Below are positions 8,672 to 17,900 of a stretch of 64,000 nt of DNA, piece by piece. The position numbers and the translations under genes were made by a program. The stretch spans positions 186,001 through 250,000 of the forward strand of contig JOFO01000002.1 of NCBI GenBank assembly GCA_000721275.1, given 5' to 3'. The notes beneath the pieces were generated by a model that saw only the letters and a program-made list of their open reading frames with translations, had not been told where the DNA came from and ran no database searches. Position 1 is the first letter of the stretch. Every line of letters starts with the position of its first letter. The DNA comes from Microtetraspora glauca. Lineage in GTDB: Bacteria > Actinomycetota > Actinomycetes > Streptomycetales > Streptomycetaceae.

Positions 8672-9308
8672 ATGGGTTCGGGAGCCGGGGAGACCGCGAC
8701 GGAGCCGGTCCGACCGGTGTGGGTGCTGACTCCGCTGGAGAGCGTCGGTCCGCTGCGCTTCGGCATGTCCGCCGGCGAGGTCCGGGCCGCCCTTCCGGAA
8801 GCCGTCGAGTTGAGCCGCTTCTCCGCCGAGCCCTTCTACCTGGAGATCTACGGCCGCCGGCTCGGCTTCCATCCGGGGATGCGGGCTGTCTCCACGTACT
8901 TCGAGGGCGCCGGCCGCCTCTTCTGCGTGGCTGCCGACGCCGCCCACGGACCGCGCGTGACTCTGGACGGCCTGGAGCTGACCGGCCGCGTGCCTGCCGT
9001 GCTCCAGGAGAGGCTCCTGGACCTTCATTCCTCGGGCACTCACCACGTGTCCCTACGGTCCGCGAGGCAACCCGGGGATCGACGACGTCGGCATGGTCCT
9101 GCGCGTCCAGGACACTGAGGACGGGATCCTGACCCGGCCCGTTCTCGTGGGCCGCGAGTGGGCGGACCGCTGCACCGACGACTGGGAGGGATCCATCCCC
9201 GAGTGCGAGTGGCTGGGCCTCCAGTGGGTCGTGCACAACGGCTCGGACGTGTACCCCCCGCCCGGACACGCGACGAACTGGCCGGCGGGGTGGACCGCCC
9301 CGTTCTGA
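8672..9308 (+). pseudogene. Hypothetical protein gene split by a one-base frameshift
   Basis: Codons from ATG 8672 (after GGGGGGAG) read well as VRPVWVLTPLESVGPLRFGMSAGEV... to HHVS near 9050. The frame then degenerates into Arg-rich nonsense ending at 9118. Deleting one C from the CCC at 9051-9053 joins the frame to YGPRGNPGIDDVGMVLRVQDTEDG and on to TNWPAGWTAPF at 9308, giving ~212 residues with coherent composition. So this is one gene with a +1 frameshift or a sequencing error. The function is unknown; it has a small globular look and no signal peptide. Confidence 0.8.
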
Positions 9309-9539
9309 GCGGGAGAACGCCGGAACCACCGGACACGGTCAGGTGCCATCGCGCGCGGCGTCCCCGCTCCAGTGACGACGCGCGGAGTGCTCGAGAGCGA
9401 GCGGCGAGGCGAGGACGGCCGCAGGTGCGCGGATCACCGCCTTACTCCCCGCCGGAGAGAGCTGAAGACAGCGCCTCCGCCTGCTGGGCCAGAGCGGCAG
9501 CAGGCTCGCCGAGAGCGCGAGGGAGAGCGCCGCAACAGG

Positions 9540-9572
9540 GAGGGCCGCACCCCTTGCAGGAGTGCGGCCCTC
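9540..9572 (-). terminator. Terminator of the LGFP/FG-GAP gene
   Basis: GAGGGCCGCAC (9540-9550) pairs closely with GTGCGGCCCTC (9562-9572) around an 11-base loop, 30 bases beyond the minus-strand stop at 9602. The rest of the 293-base gap 9309-9601 shows no gene. Confidence 0.8.
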
Positions 9573-9601
9573 ATCACTGTGCGAGTCCTCGGCTCGTCAC
9601 G

Positions 9602-12600
9602 TCACCACGTGCCGGGGGCCGCGTACCAGCCGCGGATCCCCGGGCTGATCGTCCCCGCCGCGTTGCCGCGGAAGGTGAACACACGCGTCTCGCCGTTGCC
9701 GTAGTTGTAGGAGACGGAGATGTCAGGTCGACCGTCTGCGTTCACGTCGCCCGTGACCAGGTTTCCGGTGCTGGAGGTGTACCAGTCCCCCGGGTCGGTG
9801 GTGTACGGCGTGGTGAACGCGTCGAAGCCGCCGTCCGCACGGGCGTAGGAGAGCCGGAACTCGGTGCGCCCGTCGTCGTGCCCGTACATGATCGCGAGAT
9901 CGTCACGGCCGTCCTGGTTGAAGTCGCCCGTGGTCAGCTTGCCCCGACTGCGCTCCCAGGCGCCCGCCGGAGCGGACCAGGAGCCGACGTACGAGTTCAG
10001 GTGACCGTCCGCCTTCGCCGCGAAGGTGAAGAGCCGGGACTCGCCCGTGCCGTAACCGTAGAAGGCGACTATGTCGTCGCGGCCGTCGCCGTTCGTGTCA
10101 CCCATCGTGTAACTGACGGAGGACGTGTACCAGGAGTTCACGCCGGTCTTGAACGACAGCACCGGGTTCTCGAAGGTGCCGTCGGCACGGGACAGTGCCC
10201 TGAAGACGCCCAGGACGCCGTCGCCGTAGTCGTACAGGAAGGTGAGGTCGTCACGGCCGTCCCCGTTGAGGTCGCCGGCGAGCATCGTGCTCCTGGACCA
10301 GTTCCACTGACCGGTCGGCAGGTCGATGCTCGTGCGCTGAACGGGGCCTCCCTTGGCCTGACTCAGGAAGGTGAACGCCTTCACCGCGCCCGTTTGGTAA
10401 CCGTAGAAGCCCACGAGATCGTCACGCCCGTCCCCGTCGAAGTCACCGGCCGCCCACTTGCTGCTGTCGTCGTACCAGTCGCCCGGGTCGTCGGTGACGT
10501 AGTAGGCCTTCGGCGGGGTCAGCGCGTTGTCGGCGTTGGCCTTGGAGACGTAGAGGCCCATGCCCCCCTTCAGGAAGTTGTAGACGGTGAACATGTCCGT
10601 TCTGCCGTCGCCGTTGTAATCACCGGCCAGGTCGGTGCGCAGGTGCGCGGTCCGGTCGGTGAAGGCGTGCTCCGCCACGTAACCGCTCTGCCGGTTCCAG
10701 CGGATGTAGCCACCCTTGAAGTTCGTGCGCTTGCCGCCGTAGACCTCGTACTCGACCGAGGTCGGAGGGCCGAGAGGCCCCGTGAAACCGCCTTGGCTCG
10801 ACCAATGGGTACGGATGGCGTTGGACACGGGCCAGACCGCGACCCTCCCGGTCCCGCTGTCGAGGTACTGGTAGAAGGAGTGGTTGTCCGTGGTGGCACT
10901 GCCTGAGCGGAAGTGCTGGACAAGGACCCCGCCCATCTTCTCCACCGATGCTTCGTCACCGGTCGGGTAGCCGTAGACGGCGGGACCACCGAGCCTCACG
11001 TACTTGTCGTAGATGTATCCGCTGACCATCTGATAGCCGAGGCCGCTCCGCCAGTAGATGGCGCTGGAGACACTCCCCTTTCTGAAGGTGATGGAGTAGC
11101 CGCCGTCGACGCCCGTCGGACGCTCGTCCGAGGTCGGGTAACCCAGGTACCCAAGTTCACGGCCGTTCGCGGCCCACTTGCTGAATGCCCCCCGGGTGAT
11201 GGACCAGGCCCCGGTGTTCTCGCTCCAGGAGATCGCACGGTCCGTCGCCGTCGTGCCCGGCGCGGCGAAGTTGACGTATCGGCCGCCGTCGCTGACGGTG
11301 ACCATGCCTGCCACGGGCTTTCCGAACTCGGGGCCGAGCGACTCGTACTTCCCGCGGATCGGTCCGCAGAGCGACACGGTTCCGCTGCCAGATGCGGCAG
11401 GGAAGCCCTTGCAGTCGGTCCAGTCGTAGCCGGTGGTGGCGAGGGCGCGCTCCAAGCCGAAGGCCGAGCCGTCGGTGTAGGGGCGGCCGGGGAACTCGAC
11501 CGTGCGGCCGGCCCCGTCACGCGACCAGAGGTCGGCGTGGCCGTTTCCCTCGAAGTCGCCGGACGAGGTCAGGTGCGGGTACGTCGCGCCCTTGAATCCC
11601 GTGGCGATGGAGGTCTGGCGGACCGCCGCGTTGCTGTACACCCTCAGGTCGGCCAGCATCGTGCTGTCCCGCTCCGACTCCGGCAACAGGCGGCTCGTGT
11701 ACTGGTGGATCGTGCCCTTGACGGTGTCGCGGGCCCAGATCTCCGGCAGACCGTCGCCGTTCACGTCGCCCGGGGACATGATCGTCATGTCCTGCCAGTC
11801 GGCGTTGCCCAGTTCGATCGCGGGTCGACTGGGATCGACGAGGTCGAGGTACTCGCTGCCGCGGGTGCCCAGGTACAGGTAGAGCCTGGAGCCCTCCTTC
11901 ACGAGCAGATCCGGGTGGTCGTCCATGGTCGACTTACCGTCGCGGGCCTTGCCGAGATTGCTGCCGTCGTCGTTGAAGCTGCCGACGGAAACGATCTGCG
12001 TGGCGTTGCGCCAGTGATTGTCCTCGCTTCTGTCGACCTTCAGCAGCCGTCGTCTGTCGACCGTGGTCTTGATCGCTCCGTTGCCGTCACCCTTGTAGGC
12101 CCACAGCTCGAAACCGCCTTCACCGGCGGGCGCCGGCTGCAGGGCGAGGACATCCTCGTAGTAGTCCGACGCGTCCCAGTTGCCGCCGTTCGTCACAGGA
12201 CCGGCGGAGAAGGACCCCTTGCTCGCCAGCTCGCCCGTGCCGAAGGTCCCGTCCCCACGGCCTGGATAAGTCCAGAGAGCCCCGGTGCCCGGGTCGACGG
12301 TCACCAGGTCGATGGTGTTGTCGCCGTTCATGTCGCCGGGCCTGTCACGGGTGGCGGAACGGGTCGGGAGGAACTGGTACGTCCTGATGGAGGAGCGGTT
12401 GTTGGCCGCATCCTCGCTGCGCACGTAGAGAAACTGCGGGCCGGCGTTGAGGGGCTTGAGCTGGACGGTGACCGAGCCACCGGTCGTCGAAGGCCGGAGC
12501 GCCCTCTCCTTGGTGTCGAAGTCGGTCCAGTACACGTACTCGACCACGTCGTTGGCCGTGCCGGTGAGGTTGGACTCGAACTTGAAGGTGCCTGTGGTGC

Positions 12601-14581
12601 GGGCGGGCATCACGCACGTACCCGTGGGCTTGCTGCTGCACCCGGCTTCCACGTCCTCGGGAAACTCGAAGGAGCTCACCTTCGGCGGCTTCGCCGGACG
12701 GACCCGGTCGTAGGTGAAGTAGCACCGGCCGGCTATCGGGCTGTCGCCGATGCCGTCGTCGACGGTCACCTCGTACCAGTACTGAGCGGACGGCAGGGTC
12801 GTCCCCGCGGGGATCCGGAGCTGCGCGACCCCGCCGCTGCTCGCGTCCCTCGTTGCCCGTGTGGCACCGGTCTTGCCGACCTGCCCGTACTTGAACTCGA
12901 CCCTGAGGTCGTCGTTCTCGTCGTCCTCGAACCCGAACGCCTTCAGCACGATCTCGTCGGTCGTCCCGATGACACCCCCCGCGCAGGGAAGCGACGGGTC
13001 GATATTGAGCCGAGGTCTGGTCGGAAGGGTGTTGTACTTCGTGGAGAGCCGCGCGGTGGCCGGATCGAACTTGCGCCAGGAGACGTCGACTTCGGACGAC
13101 TTGGCGGTCAGCACGAAGACCCAGCTGCCCCAGCCGTCGGCAACGGCGTCGGCGATCGCTCCCTTGACGTCGAACTCGACGAGGTTGGCCGTGCTGTCAG
13201 GGCAGTTGCGGCCGCCGAAGGAGGCTCCGGAGGAGTCCGCCAGGGCACCCCACGCCGGCTGGTTGTTCCAAGTGATGTCCTTCGGGAGCGTCTTTCCGAC
13301 GGTCTTCACCAGGACGTTGCCGGAGTTACAGGACCAGGACCCGGCGTGCGTCTGCTTGATGCGCAGCGTCGATTCCATGATCTGCTTGCCGGACAGGTTG
13401 TTGATGGGGATGCGGAAGTAGGTGTTGGCCCGAACGGTCCCGCCGTTTTGCCCGTCGGTCGCGACGCCGACACGGGCCTCGTCCGTCAGAGTGCCGCCGT
13501 TGTAGTAGACGGTGTCGCCGGTACCCGGGTACGCGGAGTGCTTGTAGGCGATCGACCAGGCATTCTTCCAGGCATCCGGGCCCCATACGGGGTCGATGAC
13601 GACGGGGTACGTGGTCTTCGGGTCGTCCAGCAGGCCCGCGTCCGGGACCAGGGTCAGCTTACCGGCGCCCAGCTTCACGTCCAGCTTGGCCTGCTTGCTT
13701 CCCTCTACGGCACCTTCCAGCGTGTCCTGCAGCGAGCGCGTGGCCGACGGCATGGCGCTCTTCGGCGTCTTCGGGTCGACGGCAGTACTGTGCTCCGAAC
13801 CGGCGGAATCCCACATCCTCGGCTGCGGAGCTACAAAGACCGCGGCACCGGACGGCGTCTCGGCCTGGATGTCGCCCGAGGCGGTCCGGGCCATCTTCAG
13901 ACCCTTGGCCTTGAGGCCGAAATCGATCGACCGGACGGCCGGGTTCTTGGCCGCGGCGGGCGTCTTGACGACGAGCGTATGCGAAAAGGAGACCTCATCC
14001 GCCGTGACCGTGAGGTCGACACCGGGAAGGACGTTGGCGTAGGTGGCGGTGTCGCCCTCCACCCTGGGCTTCGGGAGCTTCCCGTGCGGCCAGGTGAGAT
14101 CCACATTGCGGCCGTCGCGGACCATGGTGGCGAAGACATCGTCGCCGCCCCCTGAGAAGGAGACGGACATCGCCGAGGCCCGGGGAGCGATCCGGCCATC
14201 GGGGCGCAGCGCCAGGTCAGGGTTGATGTCGACGAGTTCGGTGCCCTGATAGACGCGCGCGGGCAGGATCGCGCGGTCGACCCGGGCCGTACCGTCCGGG
14301 TTGACGAAGACCTCGTCGGTCTCCGTGCGCCAGGACGTGAGCTCGACGGGCTTTCCGCTGCGTTTGGCCTCCCTGAGAGCCTTTTTCGTCTCGGCGTCCG
14401 GACCCGGCTCGGGCTCGGACGCCGCCTCGGCGGCCGTGCCCTTGTCAGCGGCGAGGCTCGGATGCGCCAGGACAAGGAGACCGGGGAGCATCGCCGTGGC
14501 GACGGCCGCCGAAATCCCTCCGCGCACGACCCCCCCGGGGCCCCTCCTTCTGGACCTGATCTGTCTCAAAGCGAGATCCAT
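9602..14581 (-). CDS. Giant secreted DNRLRE / LGFP / FG-GAP repeat protein
   Basis: About 1,659 residues, exported by an N-terminal Arg-rich plus hydrophobic signal (VVRGGISAAVATAMLPGLLVLAHPSLAA). Domains in order: a region like that preceding RHS-associated shells (~60-320), a DNRLRE-type beta domain (~360-500, YFRIPINNLSGKQIMESTLRI), a fibronectin-like stretch, a first FG-GAP/VCBS set (DMNGDNTIDLV), LGFP repeats (GPEFGKPVAGMV, GYLGYPTSDE, GGPAVYGYPTGDE, GPLGPPTSVE), then six calcium-type repeats such as DFDGDGRDDLV. LGFP repeats are linked to cell-envelope association, and FG-GAP repeats form propellers. No enzyme motif was seen. It is divergent from the RHS toxin, so a surface partner role is plausible but unproven. 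The ATG at 14581 suits the signal peptide; 14635 is an alternative. Confidence 0.85.
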   Translation of the reverse strand: MDLALRQIRSRRRGPGGVVRGGISAAVATAMLPGLLVLAHPSLAADKGTAAEAASEPEPGPDAETKKALREAKRSGKPVELTSWRTETDEVFVNPDGTARVDRAILPARVYQGTELVDINPDLALRPDGRIAPRASAMSVSFSGGGDDVFATMVRDGRNVDLTWPHGKLPKPRVEGDTATYANVLPGVDLTVTADEVSFSHTLVVKTPAAAKNPAVRSIDFGLKAKGLKMARTASGDIQAETPSGAAVFVAPQPRMWDSAGSEHSTAVDPKTPKSAMPSATRSLQDTLEGAVEGSKQAKLDVKLGAGKLTLVPDAGLLDDPKTTYPVVIDPVWGPDAWKNAWSIAYKHSAYPGTGDTVYYNGGTLTDEARVGVATDGQNGGTVRANTYFRIPINNLSGKQIMESTLRIKQTHAGSWSCNSGNVLVKTVGKTLPKDITWNNQPAWGALADSSGASFGGRNCPDSTANLVEFDVKGAIADAVADGWGSWVFVLTAKSSEVDVSWRKFDPATARLSTKYNTLPTRPRLNIDPSLPCAGGVIGTTDEIVLKAFGFEDDENDDLRVEFKYGQVGKTGATRATRDASSGGVAQLRIPAGTTLPSAQYWYEVTVDDGIGDSPIAGRCYFTYDRVRPAKPPKVSSFEFPEDVEAGCSSKPTGTCVMPARTTGTFKFESNLTGTANDVVEYVYWTDFDTKERALRPSTTGGSVTVQLKPLNAGPQFLYVRSEDAANNRSSIRTYQFLPTRSATRDRPGDMNGDNTIDLVTVDPGTGALWTYPGRGDGTFGTGELASKGSFSAGPVTNGGNWDASDYYEDVLALQPAPAGEGGFELWAYKGDGNGAIKTTVDRRRLLKVDRSEDNHWRNATQIVSVGSFNDDGSNLGKARDGKSTMDDHPDLLVKEGSRLYLYLGTRGSEYLDLVDPSRPAIELGNADWQDMTIMSPGDVNGDGLPEIWARDTVKGTIHQYTSRLLPESERDSTMLADLRVYSNAAVRQTSIATGFKGATYPHLTSSGDFEGNGHADLWSRDGAGRTVEFPGRPYTDGSAFGLERALATTGYDWTDCKGFPAASGSGTVSLCGPIRGKYESLGPEFGKPVAGMVTVSDGGRYVNFAAPGTTATDRAISWSENTGAWSITRGAFSKWAANGRELGYLGYPTSDERPTGVDGGYSITFRKGSVSSAIYWRSGLGYQMVSGYIYDKYVRLGGPAVYGYPTGDEASVEKMGGVLVQHFRSGSATTDNHSFYQYLDSGTGRVAVWPVSNAIRTHWSSQGGFTGPLGPPTSVEYEVYGGKRTNFKGGYIRWNRQSGYVAEHAFTDRTAHLRTDLAGDYNGDGRTDMFTVYNFLKGGMGLYVSKANADNALTPPKAYYVTDDPGDWYDDSSKWAAGDFDGDGRDDLVGFYGYQTGAVKAFTFLSQAKGGPVQRTSIDLPTGQWNWSRSTMLAGDLNGDGRDDLTFLYDYGDGVLGVFRALSRADGTFENPVLSFKTGVNSWYTSSVSYTMGDTNGDGRDDIVAFYGYGTGESRLFTFAAKADGHLNSYVGSWSAPAGAWERSRGKLTTGDFNQDGRDDLAIMYGHDDGRTEFRLSYARADGGFDAFTTPYTTDPGDWYTSSTGNLVTGDVNADGRPDISVSYNYGNGETRVFTFRGNAAGTISPGIRGWYAAPGTW

Positions 14582-14900
14582 ACCATTCTCAATCGCGAAT
14601 TCCAGCACGTGAGGCCAATCCCACGTCTCCGGCATGTGGAGACAAATCCCCCTCGGGCGGCATCACCGAAATTCGAACGGAATCATTCAGGCTGCTTTCT
14701 AGCAGGCTCCAGTGATGCGCAGTCAAGTCAGCATGTCGACTTGACATACTCTCGCCGCACCTGCCAGGAAGATGCTCGATTCGGGCAGCGGAAACCCGGG
14801 TTCGGCACGAATTGTCGAGCGACCTCACCCATCGACTTTCGGCATCTTGATTAGGATTCGCCAGTTCACGGGATCAACGAATTAAGGGGTGGGGGTCAAC
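14582..14900. promoter_or_regulatory. Divergent promoter region between the two giant secreted genes
   Basis: This region is visibly more AT-rich than its surroundings. GTCAAGTC (14722-14729) and GACTTGAC (14738-14745) form a perfect 8-base inverted repeat with an 8-base spacer. The repeat overlaps a plus-strand TTGACA (14741-14746) and a minus-strand TTGACT (14726-14721), both consensus-like -35 boxes. On minus, CTAGAA lies 18 bases further and may be the -10; no good plus -10 was seen. One regulator could control both genes. Confidence 0.5.
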
Positions 14901-17900
14901 GTGCCACTTCGGCATGCTCGAATACTTTCCAGATATAAATCTCGAACATGGCGTACCGGACTTTCGGTGCTTGCGCTGGCCATCGTGGCATCGGGGGCAT
15001 CCCTCTCCCCCGTCGCCGCCCAGGCATCGGAATCACGAGGGCTGCCGGAACTTCAGAAGGTCACGGACGTTCCGGCGGCTCCCACACCGCACAGAGCACC
15101 GGCTCCGCCATCGGAGACGAACAGCCGCCCCGCCGTGAAGCGGGTGCCCATGGTCCGCTGGCCAGCTCCCGCCACGGCCGAAGCCACCGTGCCGAGGGCC
15201 ACGACTGCCCGCGCCGCCGCGTCCCCCGCCCTGGGCGCATCCGGAAGCCGCGGCAAGGCCGCCCTGGCCAGCCCCTCGGCGCGCGTCGGTTCCCTTCCCG
15301 TCCGGGTCGCTTTCGGCGACAAGGGCTCTGTCAAGGGAGTCGTCGCTCCCAAGGCCGACAGCCCCTCCGTGACTGCCAAGGTCTCCCTCCACAGTCAGGC
15401 GACCACGCGCAAGGCCGGTGTCCAGGGCATCCTGCTGACCGTCCAGCGCACCGACCACGGGAAGGAGACCAACCCGCTCTCCGTCGCGCTGGACTACCGC
15501 TCCTTCGCCGATGCCTACAGCGCCGACTGGGGATCCCGGCTGCAGTTCAGCCAGCGCCCCGCGTGTTCGCTGACGACGCCGCAGAAGCCCGAGTGCCAGG
15601 GCTCCGTCCCCCTGCCGAGCACCAACGACGCCGAGACCGGCACGCTTACCGGCACCTTCGCGGCGCCCGCCGCGAGCAGCGGGGCTGTCGTCCTCGCCGC
15701 GACCGCCTCGGCCTCCGGCTCCAAGGGCACCTATACGGCGACCTCTCTGAGCCCCACGGGCTCCTGGTCAGCCGGCGGTTCCACCGGTGACTTCTCCTGG
15801 ACCTACCCGATCGAGGTTCCCCCTTCGCTCGGCGGCCCCGGGCCGTCCACGGCGATCGGGTACAACTCCGGCAGCATCGACGGTCGCACGCTCGCGACCT
15901 CGCAGCAGCCCTCCTGGGTCGGCGATGGCTGGGACACCGGGTCGAGCTTCATCGAGCGCACGTACGTGCCGTGCGCCAACGACCGCAAGGCGGGCAGCGG
16001 GTTCAACAATCCCACGACGCACCCGACGGGAGACCTCTGCCAGGGTCCCCCGATGGTCACGCTCTCCCTCAACGGCTCCTCCACGGCCCTCGTCCTGGAC
16101 GACAACGCGGATCCCAAGGTCAAGAAGTGGTATCCGGCGAACCACGACGGCTCCAGCGTCGAGCTCAAGACGGGTGCGGTCAACGGCGACAAGGAAGGCG
16201 AGTACTGGATCGTCACCAACACCGAGGGCGTCAAGTTCCACTTCGGTCTCAACCGCCTGCCCGGCTGGGCGGACGGCAAGAGGGAAACCAACTCGGCGCT
16301 GAACGTTCCGGTCTACGGCAACCACGCCGGCGAGCCTTGTCATGCGACCACCTACGCGGCCTCGGTCTGTGACCAGACCTACCGCTGGAACCTCGACTAC
16401 GTCGTCGACCCGCGCGGCAACGCCCTCACCTACTGGTACGAGAAGGAGCGGAACTACTACGGCTCCAACGTCACCGCCACCGGCACCTCCACCGCCCGAC
16501 CCTACGACCGCGGCAGCTACCTGCGGCGCGCCTCGTACGGCCTGCGCTCGGACAATCTCTTCGTGATCTCGCCCGCCGAGGTCGGATACAGCACGCGAGA
16601 GCGCTGCCGGGTCACCGAGACGTTCGACTGCGCCGAGGGCAAGCTCACCTCCACGGCCTCCAGCGACATCGCCGCGAAGTGGCCCGACGTGCCCACCGAC
16701 CAGATCTGCGACGCCGGCGAAGTCTGCAAGGACCGGTACTCGCCCACCTTCTTCACCCGCAAGCTCCTGCGAAGCATCACCACCAAGGTCCTCAAGGGAG
16801 GTGTCCACGTCCCTGTCGACGTCTGGACCCTGGACCAGGACTTCCAGTCCACCGGTGACGGCGCCGTCAGCGGTGAGTACCCGCTCTGGCTCAAGAGCAT
16901 CCAGCGCTCCGGCCAGAACGGCACCGCGATCGACCTGCCCGCCGTGACGTTCGTCGGCACCCAGCTGCCCAACCGCGTCGACAACAACGACGACGGCAAC
17001 CCGCCGTATCTCCGCTGGCGCGTGAAGCAGATCAACACGGAGACCGGCGCCCGCACGGTGGTCAAGTACGCGCCCACCGAGTGCTCCAGCGTTCCGGGCG
17101 CCGTCAATCTCCCCGCCTCGCCCGACACCAACGGCCTGCGCTGCTTCCCGGTCGTCGTCGAGACGAACGACCCCACCGATCCGACGGGTCTGAAGAAGAA
17201 GTACTCCACGGACTGGTTCCACAAGCACCGTGTCGACCAGGTCCGCGAGGAGGACAAGAACGGCACCTCGCCGACCAGCGAGGTCAACTACACCTACATC
17301 GGCAGCCCCGCCTGGGCCTACGACGACGCCAGCGAGCTGACCAACAAGCCTGCCCGCACCTGGTCCGTCTACCGCGGCTACTCCAAGGTCAAGGCCGTCC
17401 ACGGCGTCTCCCCCCACGTGCTCACCCGCACGGAGACCCTCTTCTACCGGGGCCTCGACGGTGACCTCAAGGCGGACGGCACCCGCCGCTCGGAATCCAT
17501 CGTGGCCTCTGACACCAGTTCGGTCGCCGACCACCGGATGCTCGCGGGGCAGGTCAGGGAGACGCAGTATTTCAACGGGGTCTCCGGCCCCCTGAGCTCT
17601 GCGACCATCAACACCCCTTACCTGAAGGGCCCGATCGCTTCCCGCGACCGCTCGGCCACCGGGGCCTCGGCCCTCGAGTCCTGGATCCAGGGACAGAGGT
17701 CGACGTCCTCCCGCACGATCCTGTCGGGAGGACGACCGGACCGGAAGACCGCTGTCGAGCACACATACGATGCCGAAGGCCGGATCACGGCGACCTGGTC
17801 CAAGGGCGACACCTCCGTCGCCGACGACGACACGTGCACCAGGTACGAGTACCTCGACGACGCGGCGAAGTGGTTCAAGTCCCAGCAGACCAGGGTTCTG

